A DNA stretch of 64,000 bases from Marinobacter caseinilyticus (GTDB taxonomy: Bacteria > Pseudomonadota > Gammaproteobacteria > Pseudomonadales > Oleiphilaceae): NCBI RefSeq assembly GCF_011074955.1, contig NZ_WUQJ01000023.1:216953-280952 (forward strand), in the 5' to 3' direction. This document shows positions 38,843-48,588 of this stretch, piece by piece. The translations under genes and the position numbers were made by a program. Below the pieces are notes generated by a model. The model saw nothing but the letters and a program-made list of their open reading frames with translations. It searched no databases and was not told the origin of the DNA. The number at the start of each line of letters is the position of its first letter. The stretch's first letter is position 1.

Positions 38843-39736
38843 TTAACGCCGGGCACGGGCTTGCTCCAGTTTCTGGCACAGGATACGGCTGCCTTCGAGC
38901 AATCGCGGGGTGGGGCGCTGGATCAGGGACGGCGGCACAAAGAACAGATTGTTGCGGGCGACGGCCTGCAGGTGAGGGTATTGCTCCCAATAGGTCAGCC
39001 AGTGGCGGTTCTCCTCACCCATACCGCCGGCGACGATGGCCTCGGGGTTGGCCACCAGCACCGATTCCACCGCGATGCGCGGCACCAGCCGGTCGAGATC
39101 ACCAAACACGTTCACACCACCACAGAGGGTCAGCACCTTTCCAATCAGGTGGTCGTTGTTGACCGTCATCAAGGGTTCGTCCCACACCTGATAGAATACC
39201 GGCACCGGCGCCGCAGCCTCATAGCGGGCGGCCAGTTCCGCCATGCCGGCGCGGAAAGCAGCGGCAACCCGCTCGCCTTCGGCTTCGGTGCCCGCCAGGT
39301 AGGCGAGCCGCTCAATCGCCGTTGATACGCCGTCAAAATCCCGGGGCTCAATGTAGAACACCGGCATACCCAGGTCGGCCAGGGTTTCAATCTGCTCCGC
39401 CGGATTGCCGGTGACCCAGGCAATGACCAGGTCCGGGCGCAAGGTCACCAGAGCTTCGAGATCCAGCCGGGTGTGGCTGCCCACCGACGGTACCGCCTGG
39501 GCGGCCGGCGGGAAATCACTGTAGGCCACCACGGCCACCACGTGCGCGCCGGCACCGGCGGCAAACACCAGCTCGGTGGCGCCCGGTGACAACGCCGCGA
39601 TGCGCTGTGCAGCGCCGGACAGGCACACTTCGCGACCCCAGTCATCCACGGCACAGCGCGGAGCACTGAGCGCCAGCACGGGGCAGAGCGCGAGCAGTAG
39701 TATCCACCATCGTTGCCAGACCGGCCGTGCCATCAT
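38843..39736 (-). CDS. btuF: Cobalamin-binding periplasmic protein
   Basis: A 297-residue class III binding protein with a signal peptide ending near ALSA. The domain starts at RIAALSPGATELVFAAGAG and includes VVAYSDFPPAA and a single long connecting helix, as in BtuF. It delivers corrinoids to BtuCD. It lies between btuB and btuC on the same strand. Confidence 0.9.
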   Translation of the reverse strand: MMARPVWQRWWILLLALCPVLALSAPRCAVDDWGREVCLSGAAQRIAALSPGATELVFAAGAGAHVVAVVAYSDFPPAAQAVPSVGSHTRLDLEALVTLRPDLVIAWVTGNPAEQIETLADLGMPVFYIEPRDFDGVSTAIERLAYLAGTEAEGERVAAAFRAGMAELAARYEAAAPVPVFYQVWDEPLMTVNNDHLIGKVLTLCGGVNVFGDLDRLVPRIAVESVLVANPEAIVAGGMGEENRHWLTYWEQYPHLQAVARNNLFFVPPSLIQRPTPRLLEGSRILCQKLEQARARR

Positions 39737-39769
39737 TCCGTCGTCCCGTGCAGTGATTACAGTGCCATC

Positions 39770-41653
39770 TTATTGGAAGTCGTAACGAACCGACAGGAAC
39801 GCCGTACGACCGGCACTGATGTAGTTGTCGCCGTTGAAGCGCTGGGCGGTGGTGTATTGCTTGTCGAAGATATTGTCCACCGTCAGGCGGGTGGACCAGT
39901 CGCGGGCAAATTGCCAGCCGGCCCGCAGATCCAGAGTGGCAAAGCCTGCCAGCCGGTTCTGATTGGCGGCATCGTCGTAGCGGTACCCTTGCGCCTTGGC
40001 AGTGGCCCCCAACGACACCGAACCAATGTCCCGGTCCACTTCAAGGCGCAACTGTTGCGCGCTGCGACGACGAATGCGGTTATCGGTCTCAAGGTTGCGG
40101 GGATCGATCACGGCCGCAGTCGCACGGAAATGCCAGTTGGCCAGATCCAGGCCGGTGCTCAGCTCCAAACCCCGGATGCGGGCTTCATCGACATTGAATG
40201 GGGCAAAGACGCCGCCCATGGAGGTGAAGACAATCAGGTTATCAATGTCGTTTTGATACACGACCGCATCCCAGAACCACTGGTCATAGTGCCCGCTGAC
40301 ACCCACTTCGGCGGAGCGGGCTTTTTCCGGCTTCAGGTCCGGGTTGCCGAAGCCTGGAAAGTAGAGGTCGTTAAACGTCGGGGCACGGAACGAGGTCCGG
40401 TAGCTGGCCCGGAAGCGGTGGGCATCATCCAACGCCACACCGAGGGCAACCGAGCCGGTTTCATTGCGGCCGTAGGCTTCGTTATCGTCGGCCCGGAGAC
40501 TGAACTGCAGGTCCGGCGCACCAAAGTCCAGCAACGCCAGGCCAAACACCGCGGTGTTGGTGCGGCTGTTTTCGTCAAAATTGGTGGTGCTGTCGACGGT
40601 ATCGACCAGCAGTTCGGTGCCGACAATGACCTGATGCGGTCCGGCATAAACATGGTTTTCCCAGCGCGCGCTGCGGGTTTTGGTGTCGAAGGTGCTGTCG
40701 CCAAATTCGTCGAGGGTTTGTTGCTCATCGATGGACTCGGCGAACTGCACTTCGCTGATCCAGTAATCGCTGACCGGTGCTTCCAGCGTCAGCCCCAGGG
40801 TCTGGATGGCAAAGTCGGTTTCGCCGCCCTCAAACTCGGTATTGCCCTCGGCACGGACCATCAGCACGCTGGCCTGGCCGCCGCCCTCAAACTCATGGCC
40901 GATCCGGGCGATGCCCGAGGTATTCCGGTAGCCCTTGTCTTCCCCGTTTTCGATGAGTGCCGTGCCGTCGGTGGTGTAATGGTTGGCATTGAAGCTGTAG
41001 GTGAATCGGCCATCGCGCCCGGCCACGCCAGCACCCACTTCCTGGGAATTGAAATTGCCGGCCCCTGCATTGACCCAGCCTTCCGGGGTCGCGGTGGCGG
41101 CGTGGGTAAATGCCTGCACCACACCACCGACCGCATCGGCACCGTAAAGGCTGCTGCGCGACCCGCGCACAATCTCTACCCGTTCCAGCAGCTGAGGCGG
41201 AACGAACGCCCAGGGTGCGCTGCCCGCCGTCGCCGACCGCAACCGCACGCCATCCAGCAACAGCACGGTGGATTCACTGCCGGTACCCCGGGTATAGACA
41301 CTGGTGTTTTTGCCAAAGGAGCCGTTGCCCGCAATGTCGATGCCGGGTTGTCCCAGCAACAGCTCCGAGAATTCCCGGGGTTGCTGACGACGGATGGCGT
41401 CTTCTTCGATCACGGTGACCGACGACAGGCTCTCACCCACGGTCTGGTTGGTCAGGGTGGCGGTGACTACCAGGGGCTCAAGGCGCTGGTCATTGGTTTC
41501 TGCCGCGACAGCCGTTTCCGTCGTTTCAGTGACGACGTCATCGGGCTCGGCCGACGGATTGTCGGAACCGGTCTGAGTCCAGGCCGTTGTCGGTAACACA
41601 CATAGGGAGGCCGCGGTGACAATCAGCACCGACAGCAGGTTTGAAGTGGTCAT
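39770..41653 (-). CDS. btuB: TonB-dependent vitamin B12 outer-membrane receptor
   Basis: A 627-residue TonB-dependent receptor: signal peptide (to about residue 26), a TonB box region near EPLVVTATL, a plug domain (RRQQPREFSELLLGQPGIDI, GTGSESTVLLLDGVRLR), a 22-strand barrel and a terminal SVRYDFQ aromatic end. The length equals typical BtuB. The ATG at 41653 begins the signal peptide. A cobalamin riboswitch lies 167 bases upstream, making B12 the clear substrate. Confidence 0.93.
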   Translation of the reverse strand: MTTSNLLSVLIVTAASLCVLPTTAWTQTGSDNPSAEPDDVVTETTETAVAAETNDQRLEPLVVTATLTNQTVGESLSSVTVIEEDAIRRQQPREFSELLLGQPGIDIAGNGSFGKNTSVYTRGTGSESTVLLLDGVRLRSATAGSAPWAFVPPQLLERVEIVRGSRSSLYGADAVGGVVQAFTHAATATPEGWVNAGAGNFNSQEVGAGVAGRDGRFTYSFNANHYTTDGTALIENGEDKGYRNTSGIARIGHEFEGGGQASVLMVRAEGNTEFEGGETDFAIQTLGLTLEAPVSDYWISEVQFAESIDEQQTLDEFGDSTFDTKTRSARWENHVYAGPHQVIVGTELLVDTVDSTTNFDENSRTNTAVFGLALLDFGAPDLQFSLRADDNEAYGRNETGSVALGVALDDAHRFRASYRTSFRAPTFNDLYFPGFGNPDLKPEKARSAEVGVSGHYDQWFWDAVVYQNDIDNLIVFTSMGGVFAPFNVDEARIRGLELSTGLDLANWHFRATAAVIDPRNLETDNRIRRRSAQQLRLEVDRDIGSVSLGATAKAQGYRYDDAANQNRLAGFATLDLRAGWQFARDWSTRLTVDNIFDKQYTTAQRFNGDNYISAGRTAFLSVRYDFQ

Positions 41654-41819
41654 ATTCGTATCTCGCTCAGCACACCGTGCACGCCCGCACGATTGTTTAA
41701 ATGTGGCGGGGGCTGGGCTGGCGGGTCTTCGGCGAGCGGGATGGGAGGGCTCGGGATCACCCACCATACCGTCGCCCACCGCAACGTCTGGTGATGGAAA
41801 CCATCAAGGTTCCCGCTTT

Positions 41820-41998
41820 TCAGGCCGGTCTCCGGGCTTATGAGCGGACGCAAGCGTCCTCCGCTGATCACCTTCCCATACCGTCGGTACAGTGGCGCGT
41901 TTGATCAGGGTTCACTCAATTACCGTTGCGGGGGCAGCGCTGGATTCACCAGCTTCCCGTTTCACCCCGCCGCGCATTGCGACGGGACACCTGTAAAG
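41820..41998 (-). ncRNA. Cobalamin riboswitch
   Basis: Read on the minus strand from 41998, the sequence shows in order: an ACAGGTG start, GGGTGAAACGGGAA, GGTGAATCC, GCTGCCCCCGCAACGGTAA, GCCACTG, GGGAAGG, and the B12 box AGCCCGGAGACCGGCC at 41838-41823. These are the conserved blocks of the adenosylcobalamin riboswitch in the right order and spacing. It should repress btuB-btuF-btuC-btuD-cobO when cobalamin is plentiful. The leader runs another 166 bases to the btuB start and has no obvious intrinsic terminator, suggesting control of translation or Rho access. Confidence 0.95.
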
Positions 41999-42034
41999 AG
42001 CGGCAAGGCTAGCAATCGGTGACCGAACGGTCAA

Positions 42035-43036
42035 TTAATTTACCAGGCTTTGCATCGCCGCCTGCAATCGTTGCCAGTCTTGCTCACAGCCTGGCAAGCC
42101 AAACCTCAGGGCCGACGGCGCATCAAACCGGCGTACCAGAATGCCCGCCCGGGCGAGCCTGTCGGCCAGCAGCCCGGCCTGGGGATGCGGCACGTACTGG
42201 AACAAATCCGTGCCGCCGGACGGTCGCAAGCCGACGTCGGCCAGTAACGCCCGAAGCCGGCGGGCGTCCTGCCGGAGGGTTTTGGTCATCCCTTGCTGCC
42301 AGTCGTGGTCCAACAACGCCTGCGCCATGACGTAACGGCTGGGGCCACTGAGCGCCCAGGGGCCGAGGCTCCGGTTCAAGGCCTGACACAGGGCCGGTAT
42401 GGCAAACATCGCGCCCGCGCGAATGCCCGCCAGACCGAAAAACTTACCCACTGAGCGCAACACGATAAGGCCTTCCCGGTCGGTGAAGGGCACCAGGCTA
42501 CCGGTATCGGCCGCAGTCAGAAAAGCCTCATCCACCACCAGCCAGCCCCCGCGGGCTGCCAGGCGTTGATGCCAACCTAACAGCCGCTCCGATGTGAGCC
42601 TGACACCGGTCGGGTTGTTGGGCTGAATCCAGACCACCACGTCCAACCGGTCCAGTTGCTGGTCAATCTGTTCCGGGCTCAGCGCGACGACGGTATGACC
42701 GGCGTTCAGCCACCCGAAGCGGTGTTCTTCATACCCCGGGGCGGGAACCGCCACCCGAGCGCCGGCACGCTGCAATGGCAAGCCCTGAATGGCGGCCTGA
42801 CTGCCCGCCACCGCCAGCACGCCCGCGCCGGTCGGCGGCGACGCCCAGACACGGATCACTTCGGTCAGACCGTCGTCGTCTTCCGGCAGACGCTGCCAAA
42901 GCGCCGCTGGAATCCCGGGCACTGGCCAGCCGTGCGGATTGATACCGGTCGACAGGTCCAGCCATTCCTCGTACGGGATACCCCAGCGCCGGGCAGCGGC
43001 GTGCAATCGCCCCCCGTGGGCCGGACGCCGGGTCAT
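42035..43036 (-). CDS. cobD: L-threonine-O-3-phosphate decarboxylase
   Basis: A 333-residue PLP-dependent aminotransferase-fold enzyme that makes aminopropanol phosphate for the nucleotide loop of B12 (CobD; CobC in Pseudomonas naming). It starts with HGGRLHAAARRWG and LDLSTGINPHGWP. PLP contacts are in WIQPNNPTGVRL, the VVDEAFLT aspartate and the SVGKFFGLAGIRAG lysine. The ATG at 43036, after AAGGA, matches the family start better than a TTG at 43084. It follows cbiB by 63 bases. Confidence 0.9.
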   Translation of the reverse strand: MTRRPAHGGRLHAAARRWGIPYEEWLDLSTGINPHGWPVPGIPAALWQRLPEDDDGLTEVIRVWASPPTGAGVLAVAGSQAAIQGLPLQRAGARVAVPAPGYEEHRFGWLNAGHTVVALSPEQIDQQLDRLDVVVWIQPNNPTGVRLTSERLLGWHQRLAARGGWLVVDEAFLTAADTGSLVPFTDREGLIVLRSVGKFFGLAGIRAGAMFAIPALCQALNRSLGPWALSGPSRYVMAQALLDHDWQQGMTKTLRQDARRLRALLADVGLRPSGGTDLFQYVPHPQAGLLADRLARAGILVRRFDAPSALRFGLPGCEQDWQRLQAAMQSLVN

Positions 43037-43099
43037 GTCGGGACATTCCTTGGGAAGTTTCAGCGCGCCACCATGAATGAACAACCTGCCATTGTGAAA

Positions 43100-44056
43100 T
43101 TACGACACACCGCTGTGAATCACGGTGGGCGTCATGGTCATCAGCGCCAGCACCCCCAGCAGTATCATCCACAGCCAGACGCCGCGGCGCACCAGTGCAA
43201 TCGCCCGGTCGATGGTAAAGGCGTTTGGCGCGGGGCCCTCGCCCAGCAACGGGCGCGTCTTTACCCCGGTGGAGTATGTCGCCAGCCCGCCGAGCGTTAC
43301 TTTCAGGGCGCCGGCACCGGCGGCCATGACCGGCCCGGCATTGGGGCTGTCCCAGGCCGCCGCCTGGGTGTGCCAACAGCGCAGGGCGGGGGAGGAATGC
43401 CCGACCAGGGCGTACGTCATCGCGGTCAGGCGGGCCGGCACCCAGTTCAGCACATCGTCCAGCCGGGCGGCGGCCCGGCCAAAACTCAGGTAACGCGGGT
43501 TGCGATAACCCCACATGGCATCCAGGGTGTTCACTGTCCGGTGCAATACCACGCCCGGCAAACCGGCCACCAAAAACCAGAACAGGCTGGCAAAAACCGC
43601 ATCGGCCCCGTTCTCCAGCACCGACTCGGTGGCGGCCGTCGCCACCCCGGTGTCGTCCAGCGATTCGGTCTGGCGGCTGACCATCCGGCTCACCTGCAGA
43701 CGCGCGGTCACAAGATGGCCAGCCCGAAGCGGGTATTCAACCGCCCGGGCATGCTCCGCCAGCCCCCGCAGCGACAGCGCCAGCCACAACCCCAGCACTT
43801 CCGCCACCATCTCCAGCGCCGGGGGCAATATCCAGATCAACAGCAGCGCCGCCGCGACCGGGGCGCCAACCAGCATCGCCACCCCCCAGGCTCCGCGGGC
43901 AACATTTTGACCTGGCGGTGTGTTCAGCCAGCGTTCAACGCGTTCGACCTGGCGACCGTAGGCGATCAACGGATGCCAACGCCTGGGCTCACCCAGCCAC
44001 TGGTCGATCAGGATGGCCGTCAGGCAGACCACCACCGTACTTAATAGACTGTCCAC
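43100..44056 (-). CDS. cbiB: Adenosylcobinamide-phosphate synthase
   Basis: A 318-residue membrane protein of the CbiB family (CobD in Pseudomonas naming), which attaches aminopropanol phosphate to cobyric acid. Landmarks are LIDQWLGEPRRWHPLIAYGR near the N-terminus, NGADAVFASLFWFLVAGLPG, and SPNAGPVMAAGAGALKV. It is the first gene of a cbiB-cobD pair, divergent from cobT. Confidence 0.93.
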   Translation of the reverse strand: MDSLLSTVVVCLTAILIDQWLGEPRRWHPLIAYGRQVERVERWLNTPPGQNVARGAWGVAMLVGAPVAAALLLIWILPPALEMVAEVLGLWLALSLRGLAEHARAVEYPLRAGHLVTARLQVSRMVSRQTESLDDTGVATAATESVLENGADAVFASLFWFLVAGLPGVVLHRTVNTLDAMWGYRNPRYLSFGRAAARLDDVLNWVPARLTAMTYALVGHSSPALRCWHTQAAAWDSPNAGPVMAAGAGALKVTLGGLATYSTGVKTRPLLGEGPAPNAFTIDRAIALVRRGVWLWMILLGVLALMTMTPTVIHSGVS

Positions 44057-44184
44057 AACCTGTCCTTGATGCTGTGTGTTGCTGCCGCCTCACTTATTCG
44101 TGGGCCCAGACCCGCAGTGTACTTGACAGCCCCGGTGGTGCGTTAGACCATCGTGCGCCCACGATCCATTAACGGGCCTTCCCT

Positions 44185-45237
44185 GTGACCGACTTGCATT
44201 TCTGGCATCAAGCACCCTCACTGCCCTGCGACCACCGCAGGGCGCGAGCACGGCAACGACAAGCCTCATTGACCAAGCCACCCGGCTCCCTTGGCCGTCT
44301 GGAAAATCTCGCCATCGATTTGTGTGGGCAACAGAATACCGACCAGCCCGCGGTGGACCGGGTGCAGATCGCGGTGTTTGCCGCCGATCACGGGGTCTGT
44401 GCCGAGGGCGTGTCGGCCTTTCCCCAGGCCGTGACCGGCCAGATGGTGGCCAACTTTGCCCATGGCGGCGCGGCCATCAGCGTGCTTGCCCGGCAGTTGG
44501 ACGCCCGGCTGGAAGTGGTCAACATTGGCACGTTGACCCCGTTACCCGAGCTACCCGGCGTCATCACGCAGCGCGTCGGGCCCGGCACCGCCAACCTGGT
44601 GACAGCACCCGCCATGACCGACGTTCAGACGATAGCCGCATTGACGGCGGGCGATCAGGCCGCGCAACGGGCGGCGGATAACGGCACCCAACTGTTCATC
44701 GGCGGCGACATGGGCATTGGCAATACCACCAGCGCCACCGCCATCGCCTGTGCCTTGCTGGGCCAGCCACCGGTGGCGCTGGTCGGCCCCGGCACCGGGC
44801 TCGACGCGGCCGGTATGCGCCACAAGGCCGACGTGGTCGGCCAGGCGCTGCAGCGTCATGGGACTGCCACCGACCCGCTGGCCGTTCTGGCGTCCCTGGG
44901 GGGCTTCGAAATCGCTGCCCTGGCGGGCGCTTTCCTGGGCTGCGGCCAACGCCGGATACCGGTTCTGGTGGACGGCTTTATTGTGTCCGTTGCCGCGCTG
45001 GTGGCGGTTCGCCAACAACCGGCACTGAAACACTGGCTGCATTTTGCCCACCGCTCCGGCGAGCCCGGCCATGGTGCCATTCTGTCAGCGCTGCAGGCCC
45101 AGCCGTTTCTGGACCTGCAGATGCGTCTGGGCGAAGGCAGCGGCGCAGCGGTCGCCACCTCGCTGTTGCGCCACGCCTGTGCCCTGCACAATGCCATGGC
45201 CAGTTTTGCCGACGCGGGAGTCAGTGATGGGCAATGA
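44185..45237 (+). CDS. cobT: Nicotinate-nucleotide-dimethylbenzimidazole phosphoribosyltransferase
   Basis: A 350-residue CobT, which activates the BluB product to alpha-ribazole phosphate. Signatures: [32 protein letters not shown], the [16 protein letters not shown] loop, and the C-terminal [12 protein letters not shown] with the catalytic glutamate. The start is a GTG. The stop overlaps the start of the downstream phosphatase by 11 bases. Confidence 0.95.
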   Translation: MTDLHFWHQAPSLPCDHRRARARQRQASLTKPPGSLGRLENLAIDLCGQQNTDQPAVDRVQIAVFAADHGVCAEGVSAFPQAVTGQMVANFAHGGAAISVLARQLDARLEVVNIGTLTPLPELPGVITQRVGPGTANLVTAPAMTDVQTIAALTAGDQAAQRAADNGTQLFIGGDMGIGNTTSATAIACALLGQPPVALVGPGTGLDAAGMRHKADVVGQALQRHGTATDPLAVLASLGGFEIAALAGAFLGCGQRRIPVLVDGFIVSVAALVAVRQQPALKHWLHFAHRSGEPGHGAILSALQAQPFLDLQMRLGEGSGAAVATSLLRHACALHNAMASFADAGVSDGQ

Positions 45238-45835
45238 CACCACCACCATCATCGACCTGATCCGCCACGGCGAACCCGAAGGCGGCCCGATGTTCCGGGG
45301 CAGCAAGGACGATCCACTCAGCCCGCTGGGCTGGCATCAAATGGCCGCGGCCATTGGCGACGACGAAACCTGGGACGTGGTGCTGAGTTCGTCCATGCAG
45401 CGCTGCCTCCGGTTCGCCGAGACCCTCGCCGAACGGCTGGCCATTCCCCTGCATACCGATGACCGCCTGCGTGAAATTCGTTTTGGCGAGTGGGAAGGCA
45501 AAACCGTGGAGGCCATCAACACGCAGTATGGCCCGGCGGCCTTGGCGCGATTTTGGGCCGATGCGGAAACCAACCCACCGCCGGGCGGGGAGCGCCTGAG
45601 TCACTTTCAGAACCGAATTGCCGACGCCTGGCGCGACTGGACCGAACACCTGGCCGGCCAGCGGATCTTAATGGTGTGTCACGGCGGGGTGGTTCGGGTC
45701 GCGGTGGGCGCCGTCATGGGGGTGCCGCAAGAGCGGGTATTGTCGGCCATGCAAGTGCCGTACGCCTGCCGTACCCGGGTCCGCCTCGATCACAGCCCCC
45801 ATGGACGGCTGAGCTGCCTGGTGTCCCACGGCTAA
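45227..45835 (+). CDS. cobC: Alpha-ribazole-5'-phosphate phosphatase, histidine phosphatase family
   Basis: A 202-residue histidine phosphatase: the RHGE motif at residues 13-16, [11 protein letters not shown] in the middle, and [17 protein letters not shown] with the second histidine. Its overlap with cobT supports the CobC role of dephosphorylating alpha-ribazole phosphate or adenosylcobalamin phosphate. The ATG at 45227 fits the family; the frame is open upstream only because it lies inside cobT. cobS, which usually follows, is absent here. Confidence 0.88.
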   Translation: MGNDTTTIIDLIRHGEPEGGPMFRGSKDDPLSPLGWHQMAAAIGDDETWDVVLSSSMQRCLRFAETLAERLAIPLHTDDRLREIRFGEWEGKTVEAINTQYGPAALARFWADAETNPPPGGERLSHFQNRIADAWRDWTEHLAGQRILMVCHGGVVRVAVGAVMGVPQERVLSAMQVPYACRTRVRLDHSPHGRLSCLVSHG

Positions 45836-45842
45836 CCCGGGC

Positions 45843-46364
45843 TCACTTCAGTTTGAGCGGCAACCCCGCCACACTCATCAACACCCGGTCACAGCGCTCG
45901 GCCAGGGCCTGATTGAGCCAGCCCAGCTGGTCGCAGAAGGCGCGGGTTAATGGGTCCATGCCAATGGTGCCAAGCCCGACTTCGTTGCTGACCACCACCA
46001 GGTTGCCAGGGTAAGCCACCACGGCGTCAAGGAACGCGGCCCGTTCACGGGCCATCACCTCCGTACCCGCGTGCATCAGATTGCTGAGCCATAAGCTCAT
46101 GCAGTCGATCAGCAAACACGGCGGCGCCGTTTGCCGGGCCGCCTGCGTCATGGCTCCGGCCAGTGCCTGCGGCACTTCGATCAAGCCCCAGGTCACCGGA
46201 CGCTGAGCTTGGTGGCGCTCGATTCGCCCGGCCATCTCGTCGTCCCCGGCGGTGGCGGTCGCCACATACACCACCGGCATCCCGGTGGCGGAGGCCTGCT
46301 GTTCCGCCAGCGCGGTTTTACCGGAACGAATGCCGCCCAGTACGAGGGTATGTTTAGCTGACAT
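45843..46364 (-). CDS. cobU: Adenosylcobinamide kinase/guanylyltransferase
   Basis: A 173-residue CobU/CobP: P-loop GGIRSGKTALAEQQ near the N-terminus, a HQAQRPVTWGLIE guanylate-site segment with the active histidine, and VVVSNEVGLGTIGMDPLTR. It phosphorylates cobinamide and then adds GMP. The ATG at 46364 follows GGAGA. It is convergent with cobC, 7 bases apart. Confidence 0.93.
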   Translation of the reverse strand: MSAKHTLVLGGIRSGKTALAEQQASATGMPVVYVATATAGDDEMAGRIERHQAQRPVTWGLIEVPQALAGAMTQAARQTAPPCLLIDCMSLWLSNLMHAGTEVMARERAAFLDAVVAYPGNLVVVSNEVGLGTIGMDPLTRAFCDQLGWLNQALAERCDRVLMSVAGLPLKLK

Positions 46365-46489
46365 GGTTTGGTCTCCGGACCCCTGGCCACCACACCCGGC
46401 GATGCGGGTGTGGGCTGTCACGTGTAAGGGGTTCTTATACCGAAGATGATCGCGCCATGAAAGCGATGCCTGTCGGGAATGACCGCCGG

Positions 46490-47125
46490 TTATCGCGCCC
46501 CCAGCTCGCTCAAACGAACTTCCACTTCGTGGCGACGGCCTTTGTCCGCCAGGGGTCGGTCCGGGCGGGGTGGGGCCTGGAGGGCCTTTTCATAGTAGGC
46601 TCGGGCCCGCTCGGGTTCGCCCTGATCCAGCAGGAATTCCGCAAAGAAATAGTTCGGGTCAATGCCTTGCGGATTCAGGCGCAGGCCTTCGCGCAGGTGC
46701 ATCTCGGCTTTTTCCTCATTGCCAAAGCCGAACGGCCACCCCGGCACTTTGTAATACAGGGTGCCAATGGAGGTGTGGGCCGAGCCATCCAGCGCCTTGT
46801 CGTCCAGCTTCAGCGAGGCATCAAACGCCTTGCGGGCGTCTTTTGCCAGGCCCAGCGCACTCAGCCCGCCCTTATAACCGGCAAAAGTGCTCAGGATAAT
46901 GCCCTTCCACACCAGTGGCTCGGCCTTACCCGGGTAGTCCTTCACCAGTTGCTCGGCGTTGGCCACCAGGTCTTCAAAGGCTTTTTCTTTGGCCTCGTCC
47001 GCGGTCTCGTACTGGGTGACCGCCCATTGCTGTTGCAGGGCGTGCAGATCGTCTGGCAGGTTGCCCGCCAGCGCCAGGGTGCTGGCAAGTGTGAGTACTA
47101 AATAAGTAACAATACGCGGTGTCAT
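46490..47125 (-). CDS. TPR-repeat periplasmic protein
   Basis: A 211-residue protein with a signal peptide (cleavage near LALA) and tetratricopeptide-like helical repeats (VWKGIILSTFAGYKGGLSAL; AHTSIGTLYYKVPGWPFGFG; FAEFLLDQGEPERARAYYEK). It is exported. It starts 3 bases after the SDR stop, as last gene of the five-gene operon that begins at 50785. TPR proteins are partners in complexes; a role in the envelope step of this pathway is possible. Confidence 0.8.
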   Translation of the reverse strand: MTPRIVTYLVLTLASTLALAGNLPDDLHALQQQWAVTQYETADEAKEKAFEDLVANAEQLVKDYPGKAEPLVWKGIILSTFAGYKGGLSALGLAKDARKAFDASLKLDDKALDGSAHTSIGTLYYKVPGWPFGFGNEEKAEMHLREGLRLNPQGIDPNYFFAEFLLDQGEPERARAYYEKALQAPPRPDRPLADKGRRHEVEVRLSELGAR

Positions 47126-47128
47126 GAG

Positions 47129-47908
47129 TTACCCCCGTTGGTCCAGAAAGCGGCGAATGATCGGTAATTGTTTGCGCAGCGCGGCGTCCACCAGCCGCGG
47201 CAGCACCCCGTTGAGGTGGACAAAGAGCTTCTCCGGCCAGCCCAGATACGTGCGGCGCCGGGTGTGGGTGAGCGCTTTGAGAATCTGTGCCGCCACCTGT
47301 TCGGGTGCGTCGGTGGTATTCCCCAGGGCATCGTTCAGGGCATCCACTTCCGCGGTGTTCATATCGGTTCGGGTTGCCCGTGGCGCCAGGTACAGCACCT
47401 CAAGACTGGAGTCCGACACTTCGCGCCGGAGCGCTTCGGAAAACCCCCGCAACCCGAATTTGGTCGCGCTGTACACCGAGTAGCCAGGGAACCCGATGCT
47501 GCCGAACGTTGAGCCCACAAACATCAGGGTGCCACGCCCCATGGTCCGGAACCGGGGCACAAAGTGCCGGCTCAGGGCCATGGGGCTGCGCAGATTCACC
47601 GCCAGCATCTGGTCGATGTCGGCCATCGTGGTGGCCTCGATGCTGGCAAAGGTGTTCTGGCCGGCGCAGTGAATCACCCCGTCAATGGCCGGGTATTGAC
47701 TCGAGACAGCAGCCAGCTGCTGGTCCAGATCCGGTGCCGCCAGATCAATACGGACCCGTTCAAGCAAATGGGTGGCCGACGTTTCCCGGCCAACGTCCCG
47801 CAGCCCGACGATCAGCCGCACCCCGGTCTTCAGCAGGGGCTTGATCAACGCCTGTCCGATACCACCGGTGGCCCCCAACAGCAAAAAGGTTCGATCATGC
47901 AGTGGCAT
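47129..47908 (-). CDS. Short-chain dehydrogenase/reductase
   Basis: A 259-residue classical SDR: cofactor motif LLGATGGIGQAL at residues 11-22, HCAGQNTF, the catalytic serine near FVGSTFGSIGF, and YSATK with the catalytic Tyr-Lys. The C-terminal tail of about 35 residues is hydrophobic and basic. It overlaps the upstream diiron-protein gene by 14 bases. In this operon it probably reduces or oxidises a carbonyl of an acyl-derived product. Confidence 0.9.
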   Translation of the reverse strand: MPLHDRTFLLLGATGGIGQALIKPLLKTGVRLIVGLRDVGRETSATHLLERVRIDLAAPDLDQQLAAVSSQYPAIDGVIHCAGQNTFASIEATTMADIDQMLAVNLRSPMALSRHFVPRFRTMGRGTLMFVGSTFGSIGFPGYSVYSATKFGLRGFSEALRREVSDSSLEVLYLAPRATRTDMNTAEVDALNDALGNTTDAPEQVAAQILKALTHTRRRTYLGWPEKLFVHLNGVLPRLVDAALRKQLPIIRRFLDQRG

Positions 47909-48578
47909 GGCAACGCTCCTCTGTTACCTGGGTCAGCGGAATGGCGTGCAGCATGTCACCGTACAACCGGTACACCACCCGCGCCGATTCGATAATCGCG
48001 GCCTGGTCGTCCGGATCGGTGATGCCGTCCATCAGGTTGCGGTAGAACTCGAAATGCCCCACATCGAGGCTGCCATGGGAATAGAGGTAGCTGAACGCCT
48101 GATCCGGCAACCCCAGCTGGCGCTGGATCTGCTGACTCATCGGCGTGGCGAGCTCGACACTGGAGCCTTCCAGAACCTGGACCATGCCGAAAAAACTGAG
48201 CGGGTTGCCGCGCGCAATGACGTCGTAGAGGTACGACACCATGAGCTGAATCGGCAGGTCGGGCGCGCCATGGCGGACCGCCTCGGCGTCAGCGCCACAG
48301 GCCGCCAGATCGTTCAGTATCCATTCCTGGTGGCCGTATTCGTCCTGGATGTATTCCACCAACCCGCTCCGGACCGGCTCCAGCCGGTCGGGCAACCGCG
48401 CGCCGCAGGCCATCATCAACGGCACCGTGTGCTTGACGTGGTAATACGCCTGGCTTAGAAAATACTCATAACTGGCCTTGTAAAACTGGCCTTTGCCGAC
48501 GGCCGCCAGCACCGGTGCCGTCATGACATGGTTGCGTGCTTCCGCGGTTTCAGTTTGCAGGGTTTCAAAAAAACTCAT
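47895..48578 (-). CDS. Heme-oxygenase-like diiron (TenA/UndA-fold) protein
   Basis: A 227-residue all-helical protein of the heme-oxygenase-like/TenA superfamily. The candidate iron ligands E80 and H83 (QDEYGHQEW), E137 (VQVLEGSSVELA) and H175 (SLDVGHFEFY) are placed like the E/H/E/H set of UndA-type diiron oxidases, which oxidatively decarboxylate fatty acids. True UndA is related only by fold. The ATG at 48578 follows GAGGAA. It lies 10 bases after the acyl-AMP ligase, so a fatty-acyl-derived substrate is plausible. Iron binding is inferred. Confidence 0.75.
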   Translation of the reverse strand: MSFFETLQTETAEARNHVMTAPVLAAVGKGQFYKASYEYFLSQAYYHVKHTVPLMMACGARLPDRLEPVRSGLVEYIQDEYGHQEWILNDLAACGADAEAVRHGAPDLPIQLMVSYLYDVIARGNPLSFFGMVQVLEGSSVELATPMSQQIQRQLGLPDQAFSYLYSHGSLDVGHFEFYRNLMDGITDPDDQAAIIESARVVYRLYGDMLHAIPLTQVTEERCHATA

Positions 48579-48588
48579 CGTGTGTTCC

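Noticed and set aside
39713..41596. 627-codon open frame antisense to btuB
   Set aside because: It mirrors btuB exactly, is rich in Gly, His and Arg with no family resemblance, and has no ribosome site; it is a product of the GC-rich codon pattern.
42656..44044. 462-codon open frame antisense to cobD and cbiB
   Set aside because: Spans two real genes on the other strand and has Gln/Arg/His-rich composition.
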